The notes under the pieces were generated by a model, which did not search any database, was not told where the DNA came from, and was given only the letters and a program-made list of their open reading frames with translations. DNA of 64,000 bases, from contig BCIV01000019.1 of the NCBI GenBank assembly GCA_001600055.1, positions 372,001-436,000 on the forward strand. Reading direction: 5' to 3'. Shown one piece after another: positions 45,126 to 55,306 of the stretch. Made by a program: the position numbers and the translations under genes. This stretch comes from Filobasidium wieringae (taxonomy: Eukaryota > Basidiomycota > Tremellomycetes > Filobasidiales > Filobasidiaceae). Positions within the stretch are counted from its first letter, which is position 1. Each line of letters opens with the position of its first letter.

Positions 45126-45948
45126 TGTTTAAAGAAGTAACGATGAGATACTGGTGAAAGCAATGGAGTACTCAAGGGCGAGGATGAGACTTGCGGAGAG
45201 GATGCTTCCTTATATGCTCCTCTGGCTTCTCTTATCGCTTATCTGAATAGCTTCGGCCGAACCAGATTTGGGGGATTTCGACATACCTCTACGTCATGGG
45301 TCACGAGACTCCCTACCACTTCGGTTGTGGGGCCTTGCGAATTACTGGTCACGAGAAGGCTGGAGCATCCTTTGACAGATGATCCTCCTAAAATTAAAAC
45401 CTAGTAGGAACCTTAACCACTGATCGGCGATAGAACGTTTCGAACGAGAAGACGACTCAACGGGAGTACACCTACATCGTTAGGCCAAACTAGAAGAGAG
45501 AACAAGGGAGACCCCCCCCCCACGATTGGATTCCTCTTATGAACCTCTTCTCGGGATTCTTAAAATCAAGAAGAACCTCCGGTAGATGACTCTCCGCTTG
45601 GACAAGGACTATAGGAGAAGCGTTCGAATACCTTCTTTCTAAGAAGCCGCGAATCGTTATGGCCTGAATCGGTGTTTGACTCGAAAGGTTCTCGATCTGC
45701 GGTTCAACAGACAACTAGGATCGACGGAAGCCACCGGCCTTCGCCCTAGCTGTCCATCGCCTCTTTTGGGTGAACAAAAGGAAAACTAGAGCGGATAACC
45801 TGAAACGCGTTTCTTCGGACAAAGCCGGCCCGCGTACCGCGCACCCACCGGGTAAAAACCTGAAACTCGTAGCTTGATGGATGTCATCAAGAACTCAATC
45901 AATCTCGCCCCTAGGGCTTTAGCTATATAGGCTTGTTCTCGTCTGGCC
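45126..45948. promoter_or_regulatory. divergent intergenic promoter region within the retrotransposon
   Basis: 823 bases separate the antisense gene from the downstream sense gene. A TATA-like box faces each: CATATAAG on the minus strand (45209-45216) and CTATATAG on the plus strand (45923-45930). A poly-C run occurs at 45512-45522. No open frame of note lies inside. Confidence 0.55.
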
Positions 45949-46032
45949 ATGGGAATTGTGGGCAATCGATGTCTTTTCCCATTGATCCCTTCGGCTATCT
46001 CTACTCAGCGCAGTCTGAACCAAGTCATATCG

Positions 46033-47220
46033 ATGGCTTCTCTCTTTAACGAAGAAGTGGACTACCGAGAAGCGGACGCAGATCTGCTCTCACCGGGACA
46101 GCTTCCCAGCTTCGAACAGTTATTCGAAGGACATTCCATCCCCTCGGCTCAGTCCTGGGCGGACATGGAGGACGACCCCATCGACTCCTCTGAATCGACC
46201 TATCACAGTTATTTAGCTACGATCGAGGACGAAGACCAGCTTGAAGAGGAACCTGCGGAGACTACTATTCCCCTTCCTCCTTCTCCGAGCCCCACGTTTG
46301 TGCCTCCTGAACAAACGCTAGTCTCCGTTCAACCTGCGAAGGACTTGGACCCAACCAAACAGAGGGCGGAACGCTCTAAGAGCAGTCTAGAGTCGTCTTA
46401 CGCCAAGACCACCAAGGACGGTTCTCCCGCTCGCACGGAACGCGATATACTAGCCCCCACACACGCTCTCCAGCCTCTGGCCAAGACCGTAACTACCCGC
46501 TTTTGCCATGAGTGTGGAGGGATCCATTCTACCGAACTCTGCGCGTGGGTGGACAGCCTCATCAAATGCGGAAAAATAGTACGAGCTGCTCCCACCAGGA
46601 GCGGAGAACACGCTTATTCCTTCGACTTGATCCGGACGGACAAGACCACTTCCATCTCCCTCATCCAGTATGAACTAGAACACAAAGGCCCGTTCGCCTG
46701 TAGGAGAGAAGTTTATGAGCACTCCCTCCGCAAGTATCCTCTTGCGGGAAGCAAGAAGGTCGCTGCTTGGGATCAATGGCCTTGTCACAAGGGGCGGGGA
46801 TACCGCTTGGAACCGGATGAAGTCGTCTCGAAGACTGATCGGCTTTACAAGGGAATGCCCAAGGATCGGAAGGACAGAACCCCTAAGGAGAACACTATCC
46901 CCGCCTATGGAGACCAACGCCGTCAAACCTATTCCGGGATCGTCGAAAGGGAACCGTACACTCCGTTGCCTAGAAGATCTCTTGCGAGTCGCATCACTTC
47001 GAGAGAGCCTCCCGCATTTCGCTGTGAAAGGGCCATGACAGGAAAACGCCTTCTTCCGACAGACCCTTACCCTCAACTCGACCCTTTTAAGCCTCCTGTA
47101 ACCGGAGCGACACCCCTCTACGTGGTCGGCAAGACCCCTGGTCACTTCGTACTCAAAGACGCTGACGGGAACAAATTCTGGCTCCCGAGCGGTGCTCTCG
47201 ATGCCTGGTCTACCCGCTAG
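46033..47220 (+). CDS. extra sense gene of the retrotransposon, zinc-knuckle-like, unknown function
   Basis: The open frame begins at ATG 45949, but that is only 19 bases after a TATA-like box (45923-45930), so I take the next ATG at 46033 (MASLFNEEVDYREADADLLS), giving 395 residues. The first 150 residues are acidic and Ser/Pro-rich. A Cys/His cluster FCHECGGIHSTELCAW has C-X2-C-X3-H-X4-C spacing, one residue shorter than a retroviral zinc knuckle. Then come a domain with WVDSLIKCGKIVRA and SLIQYELEHKGPFACRREVY, a basic region, and a conserved-looking end (PLYVVGKTPGHFVLKDADG ... FWLPSGALDAW). There is no signal peptide or membrane segment, so it is not an envelope protein despite its position. 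It may be a Gag-derived or RNA/DNA-binding accessory protein. Confidence 0.6.
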   Translation: MASLFNEEVDYREADADLLSPGQLPSFEQLFEGHSIPSAQSWADMEDDPIDSSESTYHSYLATIEDEDQLEEEPAETTIPLPPSPSPTFVPPEQTLVSVQPAKDLDPTKQRAERSKSSLESSYAKTTKDGSPARTERDILAPTHALQPLAKTVTTRFCHECGGIHSTELCAWVDSLIKCGKIVRAAPTRSGEHAYSFDLIRTDKTTSISLIQYELEHKGPFACRREVYEHSLRKYPLAGSKKVAAWDQWPCHKGRGYRLEPDEVVSKTDRLYKGMPKDRKDRTPKENTIPAYGDQRRQTYSGIVEREPYTPLPRRSLASRITSREPPAFRCERAMTGKRLLPTDPYPQLDPFKPPVTGATPLYVVGKTPGHFVLKDADGNKFWLPSGALDAWSTR

Positions 47221-47266
47221 GTAGTCCTGTGGACGACTAAGGACATCGTCAGAAGAGAGAACGATG

Positions 47267-47895
47267 TGTGGTGAGCTGGACGAACAGGACTACTATCGGA
47301 CACCCTAGGACCGATCCGCGGTACACCTTTTGATCTTCGCCCCTCCGCTTCGCTACCGATCACTCCTTCTCCGTGTTTCATCGGTCTACTGCGATGACTA
47401 CTCCCTGCGAAGGCGTTTGATCAAAACTCTTTTTCCTTTTCCCATCATTTTACGCAGCAAGCTCAGCCTTGCTGGCGGACGGCTTAGTCGCCTCCTTTCC
47501 TTTTCAGGCTCTTCTCTAGAATAGTATAAATACAAGACTGATCCGAAGCAATTAGCGAAGTTGTACGACTAGAGAGGGGGACAAGTAATAGCTCCGCAAG
47601 TAGCACCTTCTAATTACTTCACATCACATTCATTTCACGCCTACGCCTTTATCTTTCATCTGGACTAGTACCCAAGAGAGTGGTACCTCGTCTTCGACTC
47701 AATACTAGAAGGGCGTCACCGAGGAGTCTCAAGAGAGTAGACTTAGCTCGTACTGATAGCTAGCCGGGCAGTATCCAGAGCGGAGATAGTTGTTGATCGA
47801 TTTAATTTCTTTGTTTTGGTTGTTTCGCCAATAATCCTAGTAGAACGAGACAAAGCCCACCGTTAAAGCCGCCACCACTCCCCGCTTGCACCACA
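47267..47895 (+). repeat. 3' LTR
   Basis: 629 bases from TGTGGTG to CACCACA, preceded by a purine-rich tract (agaagagagaacga, 47251-47264) that can prime plus-strand synthesis. TATAAATA is at 47525-47532. It shows many differences from the 5' LTR. Confidence 0.95.
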
Positions 47896-48667
47896 ACGTA
47901 ACCGTCCGAGTACATTGCCTGGACACCCAATTCACCATCCGACTCTTCCGCCTGACGGTTCCGACTCAGTTACCGATCAGGTCGTAACAACGGTTCTCTA
48001 CCTCCTCCGGTTGTCGAGCGGAGCTTTCCGCCCTTTTCTTGCCTCTCTCCCTTGCTGATCGATCGAATGAAAGGGGTGAGCGAGCCAAGTGTAGTCCCCC
48101 AAGGTAGGTAGATGGCAAGATGGCAATCCCACAAGGGTTCGAGTCTACATCGCTAACACAATCCAACTTCGGTCGAACCAGTGGCGGTCTCCCATACTTG
48201 TCCCTTGCTCGAGCGTCCTCAAGTTTAGCCAAAGGAAATCGTAAACAGTTTCGCTGTCTAGCAGGACGAACACAGTCACAGTAAACAGTAAGAGTGTCTC
48301 ATGTCTCAGACGTGACGATGGTACAGGCCCGAGCATTGGCGTGAGACTGCGACGGGTTGATGTCGGAAGCAGTCTATTTTTGGAAGCAGTCTCGCATGGC
48401 GCTCAGATAAGACGCAGATATATATAGTCGCATCCTCATGTCCTCATCAATCATCAAGTTCATTAATGCGCATGCAAGCTGCAAGTTGCAGTTGAAGAAA
48501 AGATCCTCACTTCGTCTGAACACAATCATCGCTGCATCGCGTTCAGTCTCATGTTGCGTCTGTGCGAGAACGACAACTCACTGCAAGTCGAGGCGACCTG
48601 TAGAAATTTAGATTTCACACTCAAATTCGAACAAAGGTAGGCCGCAACATACCCTAGGGGGTGAGGC
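47896..48667. other. intergenic region between the 3' LTR and the ABC transporter gene
   Basis: 772 bases; it should contain the ABC transporter promoter and possibly its first exon. A minus-strand 88-codon frame (47966-48232) has no recognised features. I see no tRNA or repeat copy. Confidence 0.4.
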
Positions 48668-51600
48668 GTGTGTGATTCACTAAATTCGTTCGTCTATGTA
48701 CAACTCGACCTCTTTATCGGATCGCAAAGCTTCCTCTCTTTATTACCCAATGCCTGTTTCCTTGTACTTGTGATGGTTCAGTTGGTTCGATGTCGATCCC
48801 GTCCGAATATTCTGTTACATCTATGGTACCGCGATCTGATCTTATGGAGCAAGATGATGCTCTGCGTAATGTTATGTGCGACCAACATCGGATGTGTTGT
48901 GGTTCTGGTAGACAAGGGACTACCAAACACTACGGTACCAAGCTTGGTCCTTCGAACGGTCACGTCGGTCAGTCCAATCTGAGAAATGGAACAGGTGTCA
49001 CTTAGCTGGTAGCTGATCGTACTCTTTCGTTCTATCGTTACAGACTTTCCTTGCTTGGAACTCGGTCAAGGAGCATCAAACTACCCCCCGGCCGTCTTCC
49101 CTCAATATGATTTACGCGCTCTCGATGGGGCTGTTCGCAGCAGTAGAAGCTAGATCTTTGGTAGCGATTGGCCTATCCTCTAGTGTGGTCTCATGGCCAG
49201 CCGCTACAAGTGCATGCTTCTTAGCTCTCTCAGTTGCTGAGAGCCTAGAGAAGCGGGGATTAATCAAGGAATCATACCTTGTTCTTATCAGTCTCCTCAA
49301 GATGCCTCGCTTCAAGTTGGCTGATTCTGGCGATATGTATCATCTCATAGGAGGCAGCAAGAATCACGACTACCTCGCTCCCTGCAAAACCTCTATTCAT
49401 CCACCTATTTCCCCTTCTCTATACTGCTCATCGTCGAGCTCTCACGCTAGGCGACCTCACTGCCATTCCTCAAGCCCAAACCGCTGAACAGGCTCGAGTC
49501 CGTCTGAGTGAAGCAATTCAGAACCAAGGGAAATACGGTCTGTTTGGAGCGCTACTAAAGACTTATGGGTGGGATATGGCTGGAGCCGTAGGACCTAGGA
49601 TGGTTTTGCTCTTAGCTAGTTGGTCCTTTTTTCTCACGACGATCCGTCACGTCACGAGAGCTAGCTTAAGGGGTTTAACGTTCGCAGCTTTTGGGCAGGT
49701 CTTCCTCGTCCAGGATATCACTACGTTTGTTTCGAACAAGGACGTTGCGGACGATAAAGGTTGGGCACTTGTTGGAGGCTTCGTCGTCATCTACAGTATG
49801 TGATCGTCTTACCCAACGTGGAATTTGGGTCGTACTCAAGCGTGACGGCTCGCCAGTGGCTATCCCTATATCGACTTGTCTTTACTGGGAAAAATCCTTC
49901 AACTTTGTTGTAGAATGCCGGTCGGCGCTAGTTGGAGTTCTTTATGAGAAGCTGCTTAGGTCTGCTACCGCAGAGGCTCACGGCTTGGGCAAGGTGAGGT
50001 GCGGTCATTATTGCTTCGACGCGCGCGCCGATGAAATCTCAAATGTAGGATGGGTTCGCCACTAACGTGAACGTGGATGTGGAAAGGGTGTGCTCTTTCC
50101 TTGAGGAGGTGCATGAGTTATGTAAGTATCTGATTCTACGCATTTCGGTCTCAAGATCATTGCTGATGGAACAATACCAGGGGCCGGCGTCATATCAATC
50201 ATACTGAGTTTGATCATGCTATGGTATCAAACCAGATGGGCCATGTTCGCGCCTCTACTACTGATTGCGGTTATTCTGGTGGCAACAACCAAATTGGGTC
50301 CATACGTTGGCAAGAACCAGAAGCGTTTCATGGTCAAGGTAAACAGTCGGAACGTATCTTCTTTTGCTAAATGGCTAACTAAAGGCTGCATCGTAGCTGG
50401 ACAAGCGAGTCAAATTGCTAGTGAGCTATTTCACGGAGTTTGACATGCCATACATATCAACGTGTTTTTCCCTTTTCGAAAGTCTTCTGTCTTAACTCAG
50501 CTAGTACCTATCAAGCTTTCTGGGTACGAGACAATCATAGGAGAAAGAATCAGATCCATCCGCCTAGAAGAGTTGAGCGTCCTCCGACAGGCAGTCAAAT
50601 GGATAATATGGTCAGCTTCGCTCGGGTATTTTGCCAGTACCTTTTCGGGTCCGGCTTGCATCGGCGTGTATCTGTGAGTCTGGCTTTTGAGTAAAGCGGT
50701 GTGATAAGATTCGACGATACGATCTGTTACAGAATCATGCTATCCACTGGGGCGATCTCCAAGCCTCTCGACGCAAGCCGTCTATTCACGTGAGCAACAG
50801 AAGATCGCCTTGACAGACGTCTCATTGATTCGCTTGACGCAGGGTTCTGACAATCATCAATCTGCTAGCACCTAGTATGAGACTGTAATTACATGTGGGG
50901 CATCTCTCTCATAAGCGAATTCTGATCGATCTTCCATGACAGGATAAGCCAGAGTCTGCCCGGTATTATGAGTACGCGGGCATCGCTGAACAGGATTCGA
51001 GCCACTCTTGGTAAGCAATCGAAATCTGATGCTGTTTACATGACTATTGATCGAATTCGATACAGGACTGGCCGAAGCGGCATTACAGTTGCCTGTACAG
51101 ACTCCGGCTGGTATCGAGCTGATTGAGAAGACAAAGGACGATGGATTCACCGCCCCATTCGAAATTGTCGATGGAACTTTCGGTTGGAACGAAAAATCTC
51201 CGATCATTTCGAATATCAATCTAACTTTGCGCCCACACTCGCTAAATCTGTAAGACGATGCCGGATCGAGCTTGGAGTGACGCTCACGATATACTCTGCT
51301 ACAGGGTCATCGGACCTGCCGGAAGCGTCAGTCCTTATTCTTGTTCAGCTTTCAGCTTAGCTGAACTATCTCATACATCAGGGCAAGTCGACGCTTCTCT
51401 CAACCATTCTAGGGGAAACAGTCAAAATCGCAGGAACTACGATGAATACTCCGGGTCGTGTTAGTCGAAATATCCGATATTTGTAGCAATCAAGTCGTCT
51501 TAACACCCGTTTATCGGGTAGGTTGCATTTGCTCAACAAAACCCCTTCTTGATGCAGGCAACTATCAGGTACGTCACATCGCTTGATCAAAGGTACAGTA

Positions 51601-54600
51601 ATCTCATCGTTTGCAACGTAGAGACAACATTCTCTTCGGGCAGGAATACCAAAGAGGGGCATATGAACGAATTCTGAGTGCTTGCGCCCTCGATCATGAC
51701 CTGCAGTATTTCCCAGACAGAGATCAGACTGTTTTGCAACAAGGAGGTGACAACTTGAGTGGAGGTCAACGACATCGAATCGTAAAAAGCATCCCTTTGA
51801 TCTCACTGCTTCCGAGTCAGCTTACACAGTTGTTTGTAGAGTCTTGCCAGAGCTCTTTACGCAGACACTAGGCTCGTCTTGCTTGACGACGTTTTCTCCG
51901 CGCTTGATACTCACACGGAGAACCACAGTCGGTCAAGTTCGCGGCTTGAACATGTTGGGATGGGGCTGAGCCGTCTTGGATTTTACAGTTTGGGAAGCCT
52001 TATTCGGCACCCATGGAATGTTGCTTGATAGAGTTAGTCATAGACGATCAATTAAAACCAAGATACTGATCATTCACTCTACAGACTGTTTGTCTCGTAA
52101 CTCATAGCACGCGACGGATCGCGGAGACTCGCGCCCAAGTTGTGTGTTTGATAAACGGCCAGATTTCTATGACCCTCGATAGCAATAACCATGCCGCTTC
52201 CGTTTTCCCTATCAACTCAGATACCCCTTCTGAGTCAATCTCCACGACACTGGCTGCGGAAACGAAAGATTGCGGGCAGATGGATATCCAGGAGGAAACC
52301 CTGTCCAAGCCTTCCCAGGTTCGTCTTGTAACGTCATTTTCAGTGTTTGTTCTGATCATTTGCTTTAGGTGTCCCCGTACCGGGTGTACGCCTCCGCGCT
52401 TGGTGTCCGATCTAGCTTCCGTAAGTACACTGCCGTCAAGCTTACTCTTCGATCATGTCGATCACAAGGCTTATGGATTAGCCCACGTGTCCCATAGAAT
52501 CGATCGTTATGGCAATCGTTACATTTGCTATCCTGCAAGGGATTAATGGCTACTTAGCGCACTTCAGCTCGACGGGTGGCCTGTCAGCCAATGGCAGATT
52601 CATGGGCGGATACCTTGCCCTTGCAGCGGGTTTTGTGCTGGGTCAGGCATTGACGCAGCTGTACTTCTACCGCGCCGCCGCTATTCACGCGTCGTCCAAA
52701 CTACACGAGGTAGCGTTCGCGGCAGCTAGTCGTGCCCAGTGAAAATCGGCTTATGAATTGACATCATAGGATGCGCTTGACGGTTTACTCAATTCGACTT
52801 TCTCGTTCGTCCGATCGGTGCCGTCTGGCGAATTGGTCAATCGCCTGACAGGAGGTAAGCGAAATGTTCGTGTCGAGCTCCGTCTATCAGCGGGTTGATT
52901 TTGGACTGTTGCGTAGACATGATGCAATGCGACACTGCATTCCCACATGCCATCCTAAATTCCAGTTTCCAGTTCTTGACGATCTGGGGCGTTTTGATGT
53001 AGGTGTGCACGCATCGGACTGGAACCAATTACGCTAATTCTTCCTTCGAACAGATTCGTTTGCATTGCCTCGCCATGGTTAACATTTACTATCCCTATCC
53101 TTGCTCCTCTTTATTGGTTGTTGTTCCGCATATACTTAGCTTCGAGCAAACAATTGCAACGTTTGGAGAGTAGCAGTAAAGGCCCCGTCTTGGCGCAGTT
53201 CTCGGAAACTTTGTCTGGCTTGATGACGATCAGAGCTTTCCAAGCCGAAAGGATTTTCTCCCGCAAACAAGACGAGCACCTAGACGCCTCTCAAGGCCCG
53301 AGGAGTTTCCGCTATGCAGGTCAGAACTTCTTGCGAGTGATGTTAGCTTGGCTGATGGTATGTTGAAAGTACATCTTCGAAGATCGCATGCTGAACACTC
53401 TCCGCTTGTCAGACAATCCTGACAATTCTGCTGAGCGTTGTGGTCATCGTCCTTAGACGCAAGACATCTGCAGGGTTCCTAGGAGCAGCGTTGTCCCAGA
53501 TTACGGGATTAGGAGCAGCGCTTTCAGGCTTCATGATCCGCTATGCTGGAATGGAGAATGGTGTAATTGTTAGTCATGACACGGAATTCCGGTTCGGAGA
53601 TCTCTTGCAGTCTAATCCTGGCGGTGCAGGCGGTCCATAGAATTCATGATCTCGCACTCGCACCTAAAGAAGAAAATGCTTGCGAGGCTCCAAAAGGCAA
53701 GAACGACGGCAGCGTCGTATTGAATAATTGTGGCCTCAGATACAGGTATGCAATCGTTTAGATTTCGCCCATACTGATGCGCTTAATCGACGGTTTTACA
53801 CTGTGTAGAGCTCATTCAAGGCTTGTCCTTCGAGAGATCCATCTCGATGTCACTTCTGGAACGAGAGTCGGTATTTGCGGAAGGTAATTCTTCGGGACCA
53901 TTGTAGAGATAGCCTGGACTGATGCGGTTCAGGTTCATACAGGTCTGGGGCGGGGAAGTCTTCCTTGATCAACGTTCTGCTCCGAGGAGTCGAGGACGCG
54001 CTGCTCTCGGGAGATATCCGAGTTGGTGGTAGTGAATTCAGCCGTGTCTCCAAGCAGGCGTTGCGGCAGAGCGTCAGGTCTGTTCTGCTTCTTCCATTCG
54101 CTACATAGAGGAATTACAAGGACTAACGCTTATCGGCTTGTTCAGCTTGGTCAATCAAGAGCCGCTCCTGTTCCAAGATACCATCAGATTCAACCTAGAT
54201 CCTACTGGGACTTGTGCCGAGGACGACTTATGGGAAGCGTTGCGCAAAGTCAATTTAAACAATACGATTTCGGCACTAGTATGTGCAAGCTCACGATCCA
54301 TGACATTCAGAACTGATGAACTGATGATTTCGCCAAAGCACGATCGATTGGAGACTGTTCTTGGCGGTTCGGGAGTGCTTTCGAAGGGGCAACAACAGCT
54401 CCTCTGTCTCGCTCGAGCACTTTTGCAAAGTCGTCCGATCGTGATCCTAGACGAGTCGACCTCAAGGTAAACCTCACGTCATGCTTCGAGTCTGCAATTG
54501 CTGATATGGTCGTTGTCGCTGCAGTATCGACGAGACGACCGACGCCTCCTTACAACGGGTTCTGAAACGCGCGTTTGCTGGTGTTACGGTGATCACTATT

Positions 54601-54906
54601 GCTCATCGAGTGTGTGAGTATAAATTGTCACTCAGAGAAACCGGATCTTATTGACCACTGTAACTCCCTAGCCCCTTTGAGCCAATCATGTGATTTGGTA
54701 AGCGACAAGGTATCCTTCTCAGACCTACTTTACTCCCTAACTAATTTCCACAAGTGGATTGTACGGAACAGATTGCCGTGTTCGATCAAGGGAGCATGGC
54801 AGAATTTGGAACGCCTCAAGAGTTGCTTTCAATCCCGACATCAATGCTATCTGCATTGGTTCTTTGTCAGATGCCAGCTCTAGCGATAGGGAGGTGTCAA
54901 GAATAG
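48668..54906 (+). CDS. ABCC-type (MRP/Ycf1-like) ABC transporter, intron-rich
   Basis: Numerous short exons encode two membrane domains and two ATPase domains, preceded by extra hydrophobic helices (TMD0-like, 48720-49260). NBD1 has Walker A GPAGSGKSTLL, split by an intron (donor after 51328, acceptor before GGCAAG near 51382), LSGGQRHRI and Walker B RLVLLDDVFSALD. NBD2 has RSGAGKSSLINVLL (Walker A), LSKGQQQLLCLARALL in place of the usual SxGQ signature, and IVILDESTSSID. The polypeptide ends ALAIGRCQE at 54906. ABCC pumps export glutathione conjugates, drugs or bile-acid-like anions at the plasma membrane or vacuole. The first exon has no clear ATG, so the true start may lie upstream. Around 49280-49380 and 54610-54770 several splice choices exist, and at 52740-52770 no canonical donor keeps frame between ASRAQ and DALDGLL, which may mark a frameshift. 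Confidence 0.8.
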
Positions 54907-55306
54907 AGAAGCTGCGAAGCTGATAGTAATGTAGTTCAGCGGACTAGACGAATCACTTTGTGTGTCGTGTTTGGATGCGAATCTATGCGATTTTACCTGT
55001 CGACGATAAGTCTCAGGACGAGAATGATAAATGTCCTTTGTTATCGTCTTTGTCCTTGAATCAATCGATCCAAGAGCAGCAACTACTGGAAAGTAGCTCA
55101 CCTCGATCATCAGCTGCACCTAGTCCGGCCCGAAATTATACAGCGATTAGTACTCGAGCTCAAGAACATACCCGAAGCCTGTAAAATGACGGTATAGGTA
55201 AGCTAATCCTCTGATATAATCGATATAAGCTGATCACGAGTCTCCTGCCTTGGACTTAAAGCTTATATTACGTTTGATCCTACACTGAAGTGACTGGACA
55301 GTTCTC

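Larger units (their letters stand above)
37502..47895 (+). mobile_element. Ty3/gypsy LTR retrotransposon with two extra genes
   Basis: The element is 10.4 kb with LTRs at 37502-38123 and 47267-47895, each starting TGTGGTG and ending CACCACA. Order inside: tRNA primer site, gag with protease, pol (reverse transcriptase, RNase H, integrase; the gypsy order), an antisense spliced gene, a divergent promoter region, an additional sense gene, a purine-rich tract before the 3' LTR, and the 3' LTR. gag and pol are open throughout (880 codons, and over 1,080 codons). The LTRs differ by many substitutions and small indels (roughly 85-90 percent alike by eye), and the bases flanking the two outer ends (gaccgc and acgtaa) do not match. 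The extra 3 kb after pol is atypical for the family. Confidence 0.95.

Noticed and set aside
47966..48232. 88-codon minus-strand frame with a tRNA-like ggttcgag inside
   Set aside because: The surrounding bases do not form a five-pair T-stem or acceptor stem, and the protein has no features.
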